From: Nitrososphaerales archaeon
Lineage (GTDB): Archaea; Thermoproteota; Nitrososphaeria; Nitrososphaerales; Nitrososphaeraceae
NCBI GenBank assembly: GCA_029237515.1
Contig: JARBAV010000345.1
Location: 1 to 6,127, forward strand
Reading direction: 5' to 3'
DNA length: 6,127 nucleotides
Position numbers and translations under genes: made by a program. The notes beneath the pieces are model-generated. The model had not been told where the DNA came from, ran no database searches, and saw nothing but the letters and a program-made list of their open reading frames with translations. Of this stretch, positions 1 through 5,540 are shown one piece after another (positions within the stretch are counted from its first letter, which is position 1; the number at the start of each line of letters is the position of its first letter).

Positions 1-102
1 AAAGGAAAAGAAATTGTAGAGACACTTGAAAGTATTCTAATATCATTTCTAGATGAAATGGACAAGAATAAATGGAAATATGGGATATCTCATACTCAAT
101 AA
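1..102 (+). CDS. 3' end of an unidentified gene, possibly a winged-helix regulator
   Basis: An open frame enters from the left edge and stops at TAA 100-102, giving 33 C-terminal residues. It begins KGKEIVETLESILISF and ends in a lysine- and tryptophan-containing polar tail. A KG-x-E-I-x-x-x-L pattern at the start of a final amphipathic helix is typical of the end of archaeal winged-helix regulators (PadR, MarR or HxlR style), where the wing leads into a C-terminal dimerisation helix. That is an inference from a very short piece; the helix-turn-helix itself would lie outside the window. No T-rich terminator follows closely. The reading frame is supported only by its openness and its plausible protein composition. 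Confidence 0.45.
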   Translation, partial: KGKEIVETLESILISFLDEMDKNKWKYGISHTQ

Positions 103-433
103 AGAGACATCATTTTCACTTACCTCATAAGTTGCTCCTACCTATCCGCTTTACAAAAGAAGTCAATCTGGAAGATCGGATTCAGATTTCAAAATTAAGA
201 GTAGAAAGTTAATTATGCTGAACCGTAATTCTCTCGTTCTAGGGCAATAATTGAACAATGTTTGCTGAAACCAAAAGGCAGAGCAGCTGGGGGGGCAAAC
301 TGCATGTTCCTGTTACAATAAGACAAGCGTGCTTTACAAATGAAAAAATATTATACAACAAGTCTCGAAAATGTAAGCAATTAGGAAGCTAAAGATTATA
401 TATTTTACGACCGTTTATGAAATAAATAGTAAA
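103..433. other. Intergenic region upstream of glutamine synthetase
   Basis: No credible coding frame was seen on either strand. It contains a run of seven G (289-295) and a 6-bp inverted repeat, GTTTGC at 260-265 with GCAAAC at 295-300, separated by 29 bases. The glutamine synthetase promoter lies at the right end. I looked for the archaeal nitrogen-repressor NrpR operator pattern (GGAA-N6-TTCC) and did not find it, so nitrogen control of the next gene is not visible here. Confidence 0.6.
396..403 (+). promoter_or_regulatory. TATA box of the glutamine synthetase gene
   Basis: The box TTATATAT is preceded by an A/G-rich BRE-like stretch (CTAAAGA, 389-395). Archaeal initiation about 26 bp downstream of the box centre predicts a transcript start near 426. 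This leaves only about 5-10 bases before the TTG start at 434. No Shine-Dalgarno sequence lies in that gap, so near-leaderless translation is inferred. Confidence 0.55.
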
Positions 434-2047
434 TTGTCATACCATCCTAAAGGAAGCGATTATGATACTTACGTTACAGACGTTGATGCTAATCGAAGCA
501 TAGGGTTTTCAGAAGAATTACAACGCATTGAGTTTCTTCAGTTTAGGTACACCGATCTGCTTGGAAAATTTCTGGCCAAATACGTGATGAGCGACTATGA
601 TGAGCTCTACGGATTTCTAAAGAAGGGTATCGGACTCGATGGCTCCTCAGTGAAAGGATTCACTGAAATAAATGAGTCTGACCTAGTTCTAGTCCCTGAC
701 AGGCATACATTGAGACTAAATCCATTTTTTACTAACTTTACTCTGGGTTCGGTTATCGCTAACGTTCACAAAGGCTTTGGATTTGGAAGATTATCCAAAG
801 ACCCGAGGTTTGTTTCAGAAAACATGGAAGAATACCTGGCAGAGTCAAATTTGACGTGTCAGATTGGGCCTGAGGTGGAATGTTTTGTGTTTGATGATAT
901 TTCTTTTGGGAATAATGTAGAAAATATCATTGGAGTACAAACACAATCAAAAGATAAAGACAGCGAATCCGTCGTTAACTTGCAAAGCTCAACTTCTAAT
1001 ATGATTGTATCTGAAGAGCAATACGGTGTAGGAAAGTATCCAATTACCAGAAAGGGGGGCTATGATGCACCTCCATTTCAAGATTCCCTTGTAGAATTTA
1101 GGTTCGAAGTTGCCAGCCTACTGAAGAAGTATTATGGGGTAAAGGTTACAAACTTGAATCATGAAGTGGCAAGTACCGGACAAATAGAAATTAATTTTAT
1201 GCACAGCAAGCTGACTGACGCTGCTGACAATGTTCAAATCTACAAGGACGTTGTAAGGAGTGTTGCGAAAAGGCACAATAAAATTGCAAATTTCATGCCC
1301 AAACCCTTGTTCGACGAGACTGACCCAGCAGGTGCAACCGCGGATAACGGTTCAGGAATGCATGTGAGCATAAGCCTTTGGGAAAAATCTTTATCTTCAT
1401 CCTCCTCATCTTCCAGACCGTCTACTGGCAAGAACTTGTCTAGTCAAAATATTTTCTTTGATGGGGATGATCCATACGCTAACATCAGCCAGTCAGGAAG
1501 ATATTTTATTGGAGGAGTCCTGGATCACTCCAGATCTCTTGTCGCAATAACCTCACCAACCGTCAATTCGTATTACCGAATGGTTCCTGGGTTTGAAGCA
1601 CCAGTTTACGTAGCATGGTCTAGAGGAAATCGGTCAGCGATAGTGAGAATCCCTATTAACGACAAACTTAGCAGAGAATCAAAACGTGTAGAGTTTAGGG
1701 CACCGGATCCTTCCTGCAATCCTTACTTGGCATTCTCTGCCATAGTAGCCGCTGGTCTGGATGGAATGAAGAAAAAAATTGATCCTGGGGATCCTGTTGA
1801 TGAGAACATTTACAAGATGTCTGATTCGCGAAGAAATGACTTAGGCATCAATTCAGTCCCAGGGAGTTTGGAAGAATCTATTGCTTCACTGAAAAGTGAT
1901 CACCTCTATTTGACCAATACGTGTTTCAATAACGAATGTCTCGAAACATATATCGACCTTAAAGAGGATGAGATTTCTAGAGTAAGTAGATTAGCGGGAA
2001 AAAGGGAATCGAAACTGCAGCAGTTCTACATGTATTATGATGTATGA
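434..2047 (+). CDS. glnA: Glutamine synthetase type I, long form with inserts
   Basis: This enzyme makes glutamine from glutamate, ammonium and ATP in the cytoplasm, normally as a dodecamer. The N-terminal beta-grasp domain (IEFLQF at 32-37, LDGSS at 68-72, INESD at 79-83) precedes the catalytic domain. Catalytic positions by E. coli equivalence are retained: Asp69 and Ser72 for ammonium, Glu147, Glu149, Glu244, Glu252, His310 and Glu420 for metals, and Arg382, Glu388, Arg400, Arg405 and Arg422. The usual second His of GMHxH is Ser312. Tyr460 matches the adenylation tyrosine of bacterial enzymes, but the motif around it has changed. At 537 residues it exceeds the usual 440-475, through an N-terminal extension of about 16 residues, extra residues around 156-207, a roughly 10-residue loop at 294-303 and a serine-rich insert at 319-338. 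The start is TTG 434: the beta-grasp strand needs sequence before Met52, and no earlier in-frame start fits the promoter. A divergent paralog with altered regulation is possible; ligase activity is likely. Confidence 0.95.
   Translation: MSYHPKGSDYDTYVTDVDANRSIGFSEELQRIEFLQFRYTDLLGKFLAKYVMSDYDELYGFLKKGIGLDGSSVKGFTEINESDLVLVPDRHTLRLNPFFTNFTLGSVIANVHKGFGFGRLSKDPRFVSENMEEYLAESNLTCQIGPEVECFVFDDISFGNNVENIIGVQTQSKDKDSESVVNLQSSTSNMIVSEEQYGVGKYPITRKGGYDAPPFQDSLVEFRFEVASLLKKYYGVKVTNLNHEVASTGQIEINFMHSKLTDAADNVQIYKDVVRSVAKRHNKIANFMPKPLFDETDPAGATADNGSGMHVSISLWEKSLSSSSSSSRPSTGKNLSSQNIFFDGDDPYANISQSGRYFIGGVLDHSRSLVAITSPTVNSYYRMVPGFEAPVYVAWSRGNRSAIVRIPINDKLSRESKRVEFRAPDPSCNPYLAFSAIVAAGLDGMKKKIDPGDPVDENIYKMSDSRRNDLGINSVPGSLEESIASLKSDHLYLTNTCFNNECLETYIDLKEDEISRVSRLAGKRESKLQQFYMYYDV
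1394..1414 (+). repeat. TCN serine-codon run inside glutamine synthetase
   Basis: Seven consecutive serine codons (TCT, TCA, TCC, TCC, TCA, TCT, TCC) encode residues 321-327. The codons are mixed, so the run is not a pure microsatellite. Selection on the protein or an old expansion that has since drifted would both explain it. It falls in the variable loop after the GSGMH motif, where E. coli glutamine synthetase has only a short turn. Confidence 0.8.
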
Positions 2048-2333
2048 TGTATTCTTATGGATGGAAAAAGGCATACCTAGTATTAACTCTCACTTATCTC
2101 TGATATAATGAAAAAAATTCCTGCGGCATATCAGATCCAGGATCGAATCCAGACGGTATAGTTGGCAGGTAAATCAGTTACTCTCATAAGGATAATGTGT
2201 TGGAAACATGCTTGCGATAAAACAAGTACCGTCTTCGACTGATTTAATCTCGGACACACTGCCGCTGAATGATGTAAAATGATGACATATTCAATACTTC
2301 TTTCTACATCCTTCCTTCAAAAACTAGTCAATG

Positions 2334-2369
2334 AGCTAAAGACGTGAGGGATGCTTCCTCACGATAGCT
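2334..2369. promoter_or_regulatory. Interrupted inverted repeat upstream of the TFB promoter
   Basis: A perfect 7-bp stem, CGTGAGG (2343-2349) with CCTCACG (2357-2363), encloses a 7-base loop. An outer 5-bp stem, AGCTA (2334-2338) with TAGCT (2365-2369), extends it across a small asymmetric internal loop. The right arm ends 7 bp before the TATA box at 2377. Placement just ahead of the BRE/TATA suggests an operator for TFB control. An RNA hairpin ending the upstream transcript is the alternative. Confidence 0.5.
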
Positions 2370-2376
2370 TCAAAGG

Positions 2377-2384
2377 TATTAAAT
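2377..2384 (+). promoter_or_regulatory. TATA box of the TFB gene
   Basis: TATTAAAT is preceded by AAAGG, a plausible BRE. Counting about 26 bp from its centre puts the transcript start at about 2405-2408. This coincides with ATG 2406 and implies a leaderless message. The in-frame GTG at 2394 and ATG at 2400 would then lie upstream of the transcript start. Confidence 0.5.
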
Positions 2385-2405
2385 CTTCGATTTGTGTACA
2401 TGATT

Positions 2406-3356
2406 ATGTGTAGAAGGCTTGTGTCGCCGCGAAGTGAGGTAATCAAGTACTGTGACGGGGAAAAGCATTGTTCGGTCGTAGCTGATCCCGAGTCGGGAGA
2501 GATTATTTGCGTTGGCTGTGGAGAAGTTATTGCAAATGGGATGAGCCAGACTTCCACCGGTTGGAACACGAATCGTCAGGATACCCAGAGTGTTATGTGG
2601 GATCGAGTAAGTGCTACTTTCTCCTTAGGTCAGCCCATTACAAGTCAGTCAACCCTGATAGGCAAAGAAAACCGCGATGCATCAGGGAGACATTTGGATC
2701 CAAGGTTGCAGGAAAAGTTCTCGAATTTGAGAAAGTGGGATCACATATTGCAGTTTGACTCGGAAACGAGGAACTTGAATCAAGTTATTTTTTCGCTTAG
2801 AAGATGCAAAGAAAAATTAGGATTGCAATATTCAGTAATCGAGAAGACCGCGCACATCTATAAAAAAGTTCAGCACAACAAGATGATAAGGGGAAGGACA
2901 ACCCAAGCCGTACTAGCGGCATGTGTTTACATTGCCTGCAGACAGGTCGGTATTCCAAGAACTTTAAATGATGTTGCTAGAGCCAATAACATTACGTGTA
3001 AGGAAATCTCCAGCGCATATAGGTTAATAGTATTAAAGTTCGACTTGAATATACCATCAATTGACCAGTTACTCTACCTAGTTAGACTTGCAAATTCTAC
3101 TGGCGTAGGCGAGAAGGTCAAGAGGCATTCTATAAGGGTCATGAAAGAAATAATCAAAAAAGAACTATCTGCCGGGAAGGACCCTATGGGGCTGGCAGCG
3201 GCTGTCCTCTATCTAATATGCCAGCAATATGGAGATGACACAAGGACACAGAGATTCTTTGCGGATATTGCAGGAGTTACAGATGTTACAATCAGAAACA
3301 GATGTAGTGAGCTGAGAGCTGATATAATGTCGATGGTTGAGAACCAAGATTCATGA
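2406..3356 (+). CDS. tfb: Archaeal transcription initiation factor TFB
   Basis: TFB is the archaeal TFIIB homolog that binds the TBP-TATA complex and BRE and recruits RNA polymerase. From ATG 2406 the protein has 316 residues, normal for the family. Order: zinc ribbon (about 16-42), B-reader/linker (about 62-112, including RDASGRHL), and two cyclin folds. The first fold has RGRTTQAVLAACVYIACRQ-like residues at 162-180 and PRTLNDVA at 184-191. The second has SGK-like AGKDPMGLAAAVLY at 256-269, RTQ at 280-282 and the recognition helix VTIRNRCSEL at 294-303. The ribbon is odd: Cys16, Cys35 and Cys38 sit at family spacing, but the second ligand position is Glu19, with His21 and Cys22 nearby. In-frame starts exist at GTG 2394 and ATG 2400; ATG 2406 was chosen from TATA spacing. 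Nitrososphaeria typically carry several TFB paralogs, so this may be a specialised copy rather than the housekeeping one. Confidence 0.95.
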   Translation: MCRRLVSPRSEVIKYCDGEKHCSVVADPESGEIICVGCGEVIANGMSQTSTGWNTNRQDTQSVMWDRVSATFSLGQPITSQSTLIGKENRDASGRHLDPRLQEKFSNLRKWDHILQFDSETRNLNQVIFSLRRCKEKLGLQYSVIEKTAHIYKKVQHNKMIRGRTTQAVLAACVYIACRQVGIPRTLNDVARANNITCKEISSAYRLIVLKFDLNIPSIDQLLYLVRLANSTGVGEKVKRHSIRVMKEIIKKELSAGKDPMGLAAAVLYLICQQYGDDTRTQRFFADIAGVTDVTIRNRCSELRADIMSMVENQDS

Positions 3357-3420
3357 ATGCTCAGGAATACGAGAGCTTCCAACTTTTAAAGTTTTATTCA
3401 ATTACAGAGATCACTTGACT

Positions 3421-3458
3421 CAAATGATGCAATACTTGCGAGGTACTATCATCATTTG
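3421..3458. repeat. 9-bp perfect inverted repeat downstream of TFB
   Basis: CAAATGATG (3421-3429) is repeated inverted as CATCATTTG (3450-3458) around 20 bases. An inner TAC/GTA pairing (3433-3435 with 3443-3445) could extend the stem. It begins 65 bases past the TFB stop. It could be a 3'-UTR structure or a regulator site. One such match somewhere in a window of this size is not unexpected by chance. Confidence 0.4.
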
Positions 3459-3598
3459 TTAGAGTGTAGACACGATAATCAGTGCTCACGACATAGCGTC
3501 TTGGTTTTCTTCTTAATTCTATGAGTAACCTAGTTACTTTTCTTGTCTCTTAATACTCCCGGTTCTTATGAAAGCTCGGCAATTTGTATTTATCAGTA

Positions 3599-3626
3599 GA
3601 GCTCAATTCTTTAATTGTATGAGCTC
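3599..3626 (-). terminator. Hairpin just past the methyltransferase stop
   Basis: GAGCT-CAATT (3599-3608) pairs with AATTG (3613-3617) and AGCTC (3622-3626), giving 5+5 bp with a 4-base loop and a 4-base bulge. On the minus strand it starts 9 bases after the methyltransferase TAA. The position suits transcript termination or 3'-end stabilisation. No clear U-run follows on that strand, so an intrinsic terminator is not proven. Confidence 0.4.
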
Positions 3627-3634
3627 GCAATAGT

Positions 3635-4360
3635 TTAATCTGCTTGCTTGGAAGCATGAAAAATTGATTGTTTTGTATCCAATTTTGAAAGTATCCCTTT
3701 CTTTACGATTGGTATTCTCCGAACTTGCTTTATAGATGGAATGCTTGCATAGATTTCCTCATACTGATGAATAAAATTGTGCGGGGCAACTTTTTTGGGC
3801 TCCTCTTCTTCAAACCAATCCACGTTTATGATATGCTTGTTTGACATCTCTGTTAGTTGGTAAACGACCTGTTGGATTTCAGAAGGAAGCACGTGCAGGA
3901 GAACCTCACATGCAAGCACGAGGTCGTATCTTTGATTAGAGACAACAGTAGCATTCAGTGATTGTATATCAGATACGACAAATTTCAGGCGTTCATCTTT
4001 CGCGCTGTTATTGCCATCAGCAGTTGGCACACTTTCTCCGATCAAATATGAATCACCAACGAATTGCTTAGCGTTCTTAATCTGGTCAGGTGACATATCA
4101 ACTGCGAGATACTTTGTAATTGATTTTCCGAAACTCGCAAGAAGCAACCTAGTGATCCTACCGAATCCACAGCCCACCTCTAGAACGGATATTCCTGCTG
4201 GATTGTCTTCAGAATCTATAGAAGTAAATATGTTACTGGTCAGGTATTCAATTAGCAAGCGCTCTTGTAATTCAAATTTATTATTGTACTTAAAATTATT
4301 CTTGTAGACCTTTCCCTGTTCTAACCAGTAATCCTTTGGGTTATACGAGGCTGAAGACAT
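3635..4360 (-). CDS. Class I SAM-dependent methyltransferase, substrate unknown
   Basis: A Rossmann-fold methyltransferase of 241 residues. Motif I is VLEVGCGFG at 59-67, the SAM-binding glycine loop. The acidic residue that binds the ribose hydroxyls is Asp88 in YLAVDMSP, and the adenine-contact motif is SDIQSL with Asp131. Motif IV/post-IV is YDLVLACEVLLHVLP at 145-159. The N-terminal part (NPKDYWLEQGKVY) and the C-terminal APHNFIHQYEE segment probably form the substrate site. The overall shape resembles small-molecule or glycan methyltransferases, but nothing identifies the substrate. A TTG at 4387 would add nine residues. ATG 4360 is preferred because the promoter predicts a transcript start near 4378, and a weak AGGT precedes the ATG by about 10 bases. 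It is convergent with TFB, has no operon partner, and appears intact with no transmembrane segment. Confidence 0.88.
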   Translation of the reverse strand: MSSASYNPKDYWLEQGKVYKNNFKYNNKFELQERLLIEYLTSNIFTSIDSEDNPAGISVLEVGCGFGRITRLLLASFGKSITKYLAVDMSPDQIKNAKQFVGDSYLIGESVPTADGNNSAKDERLKFVVSDIQSLNATVVSNQRYDLVLACEVLLHVLPSEIQQVVYQLTEMSNKHIINVDWFEEEEPKKVAPHNFIHQYEEIYASIPSIKQVRRIPIVKKGILSKLDTKQSIFHASKQAD

Positions 4361-4387
4361 GTCGAAGCTACCTAATAGTTCCCACAA

Positions 4388-5100
4388 AACTATTTGAAAA
4401 TTTAAAATCCCTACAAACGTTAGCTAACTCCAATTTTCTTACGCGAAGCCTGTTAGCAATCTTAGAATTAGAAATAATCAAATGGCAAGTCAAAATTTTC
4501 TCTCCAATTATGCCCTTCCAAATCGATATTCTATGTACCTTTTTTAGTAATCGACTTTTTCATAGTACAGTCGCTCCCAAACTAATCCTGGCCGCATCAT
4601 AATATGGTAATTGACCTCATGGTATTTGTTGAAAGTGCTATCTGAAATTGTCATATTAGGATACCTGCAATTTCATTAAATTAAAGATTTGCATTGAGGG
4701 ATAACACATTCAAAAACAAGTCCTAGACTATTTTGCATGTCCTTGATTGTCGTAGGATGCGTTGGAAAAGCAAAGGAGAGTAAGACTAGTTCTGTTGAAT
4801 TTTCAATTTTTGATCATCTCAAAGCGTCTGCTTTTAACTAAAAGAACGCAGATATTTTACGCTCCACTTCCTGCCTTGGGGCATGAAAACCGTTAGGTTA
4901 TTTGATCAAGCGCAGATCTTCTGCTTTCAATTAGCTATACTTTGTCGAAAAATCCTACAGGCGCTTTACTCGATGTGTCAGCCAGAGTGACAGCTATTTG
5001 TGTTTGCCCTGCATCTCCCAGTCCACGAAGGAAAATTGATTGTTCTGTGAATGAATTATGAAATGTCTTTTCGATTGGCTGCTAATCCCCCTTCTTTCAA
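4388..5100. other. Gene-poor region of about 700 bp
   Basis: Apart from the methyltransferase promoter I see no convincing gene. Plus-strand frames through 4336-4602 and 5058-5297 are open, but neither has a well-placed promoter or protein-like patterning. Two local structures stand out. One is a hairpin with GCGT and CTTTTA arms on the left and TAAAAG and ACGC on the right (4824-4849). The other is a TATA-like ATATTTTA at 4852-4859 followed, at leaderless spacing, by an ATG opening a 35-codon frame (4883-4990). An unannotated small RNA or decayed sequence would both fit. Confidence 0.5.
4401..4408 (-). promoter_or_regulatory. TATA box of the methyltransferase gene
   Basis: Read on the minus strand the box is ATTTTAAA, predicting a transcript start near 4378 and an 18-base leader before ATG 4360. 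A 10-bp palindrome, GTTAGCTAAC (4419-4428), lies about 10 bp upstream of the box and could be a regulator site. It is also short enough to be chance. Confidence 0.45.
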
Positions 5101-5313
5101 TTAGACTAAATGGAGGGATGAACTGGTATTTGGCGATGTTGTGGGCAAATGGTTACTCTCTAGCGCATTTGTACACCTTTGCTGGCTGCTTTCTGAAGTT
5201 TTGTAGCGCTGACCCGAGACATGCATATTTTGTGTTGTTACATACAGCACTGCTGAAATTAGTCCCAGTATCAAAGCGATTGCGATTGCCATTCTAACTG
5301 TGCTTACGACCAT
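5101..5313 (-). CDS. Possible small single-helix membrane protein
   Basis: From ATG 5313 the frame encodes 70 residues. A short N-terminus with one arginine (MVVSTVR) leads to one strongly hydrophobic helix (MAIAIALILGLISAVLYV, residues 8-25). A roughly 45-residue Ser/Thr/Gln-rich hydrophilic tail follows. This looks like a membrane-anchored small protein with an exposed tail. I do not recognise a family. The frame extends to TTG 5349, but a TATA-like TATTTTTA on the minus strand (5355-5362) predicts a start of transcription near 5332, favouring ATG 5313. It is divergent from the membrane protein at 5541. An overlapping plus-strand frame (5058-5297) competes; the clean helix and promoter spacing favour the minus strand, but the gene may not be real. 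Confidence 0.35.
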   Translation of the reverse strand: MVVSTVRMAIAIALILGLISAVLYVTTQNMHVSGQRYKTSESSQQRCTNALESNHLPTTSPNTSSSLHLV

Positions 5314-5467
5314 CCAATAGTAATCATTGCCAAAATTATCAATTAGCAAGAATGTAAAAATAGGTTGACACTTTGGTGTTTCAAATTAGTACGACCCAGA
5401 TAATTCGATCGGACTGAAATCTTGGAGTCGCAATAAGCTGAATGAACAAAGAATTTCACATATTGAG

Positions 5468-5484
5468 CATGGATTATCTCCATG
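5468..5484. promoter_or_regulatory. Inverted repeat upstream of the 5541 gene
   Basis: CATGGA (5468-5473) and TCCATG (5479-5484) form a perfect 6-bp inverted repeat with a 5-base spacer, centred at 5476. It is the farthest upstream of three inverted repeats in this promoter. It could be an operator half-site pair for a dimeric regulator. Confidence 0.4.
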
Positions 5485-5495
5485 ACAGTTTATTG

Positions 5496-5509
5496 TATCA
5501 CTAGTGATA
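5496..5509. promoter_or_regulatory. 14-bp palindrome abutting the TATA box
   Basis: TATCACTAGTGATA is a perfect palindrome centred at 5502.5, ending two bases before the TATA box and therefore covering the BRE position. A protein bound here would be expected to affect TFB/TBP recruitment, as either repressor or activator. No regulator gene adjacent to it is seen in the window. Confidence 0.5.
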
Positions 5510-5511
5510 TC

Positions 5512-5519
5512 TATTTATA
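5512..5519 (+). promoter_or_regulatory. TATA box of the 114-residue membrane protein
   Basis: TATTTATA has its centre at 5515.5, about 26 bp before ATG 5541. Transcription should begin at or next to the A of the start codon, giving a leaderless message. There is no Shine-Dalgarno sequence. Confidence 0.6.
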
Positions 5520-5520
5520 C

Positions 5521-5537
5521 TATAATAGCCTATTATA
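5521..5537. promoter_or_regulatory. 17-bp inverted repeat between TATA box and start codon
   Basis: TATAATAG (5521-5528) and CTATTATA (5530-5537) are perfect inverted copies around a single C, centred at 5529. The element fills the space between the TATA box and the predicted transcript start. A protein bound there would block RNA polymerase entry. With a one-base centre it is a DNA-level palindrome rather than an RNA hairpin, and it lies upstream of the predicted transcript. Confidence 0.5.
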
Positions 5538-5540
5538 AAT

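Larger units (their letters stand above)
2048..2405. other. Intergenic region between glutamine synthetase and TFB
   Basis: No supported gene lies here. It holds the TFB promoter, the hairpin described separately at 2334-2369, and a 9-bp inverted repeat (TAAATCAGT 2170-2178 with ACTGATTTA 2238-2246) enclosing 59 bases. A string near 2140-2151 (GGATCGAATCC) resembles a tRNA T-arm, but no acceptor or anticodon stems can be built around it. No obvious T-run terminator follows the glutamine synthetase stop. Confidence 0.6.
3357..3634. other. Convergent intergenic region between TFB and methyltransferase
   Basis: No coding frame is supported. The region separates two convergent genes and is rich in inverted repeats, as expected where two transcripts must end. 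AACTTT-T-AAAGTT at 3381-3393, followed by TTATT, lies 25 bases past the TFB stop and is a plausible U-rich termination zone. A short stem, AGTAAC (3524-3529) with GTTACT (3533-3538) followed by a T-rich run, is a further candidate. Two larger hairpins are listed separately. Confidence 0.55.

Noticed and set aside
289..295. Run of seven G as a possible G-quadruplex or strong ribosome site
   Set aside because: It is a single G run with no companion runs nearby, and it lies about 140 bp from the next start codon.
387..395. AGCTAAAGA shared between the glutamine synthetase (387-395) and TFB (2334-2342) upstream regions
   Set aside because: Nine bases shared once, at different distances from the two TATA boxes, is compatible with chance.
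1240..1431. Minus-strand frame inside glutamine synthetase
   Set aside because: It is antisense to conserved catalytic sequence and its acidic run simply mirrors the serine codons; a shadow frame.
2130..2160. T-arm-like string GGATCGAATCC, possible tRNA
   Set aside because: The loop does not match TTCRA in register, and no acceptor, D or anticodon stems can be built on either strand.
4336..4602. Plus-strand 88-codon frame
   Set aside because: It begins inside the methyltransferase gene on the opposite strand, runs through its promoter, and has no promoter or domain of its own.
5058..5297. Plus-strand 79-codon hydrophobic frame
   Set aside because: No TATA box lies about 26 bp upstream of its ATG, and much of it overlaps the more protein-like minus-strand frame.
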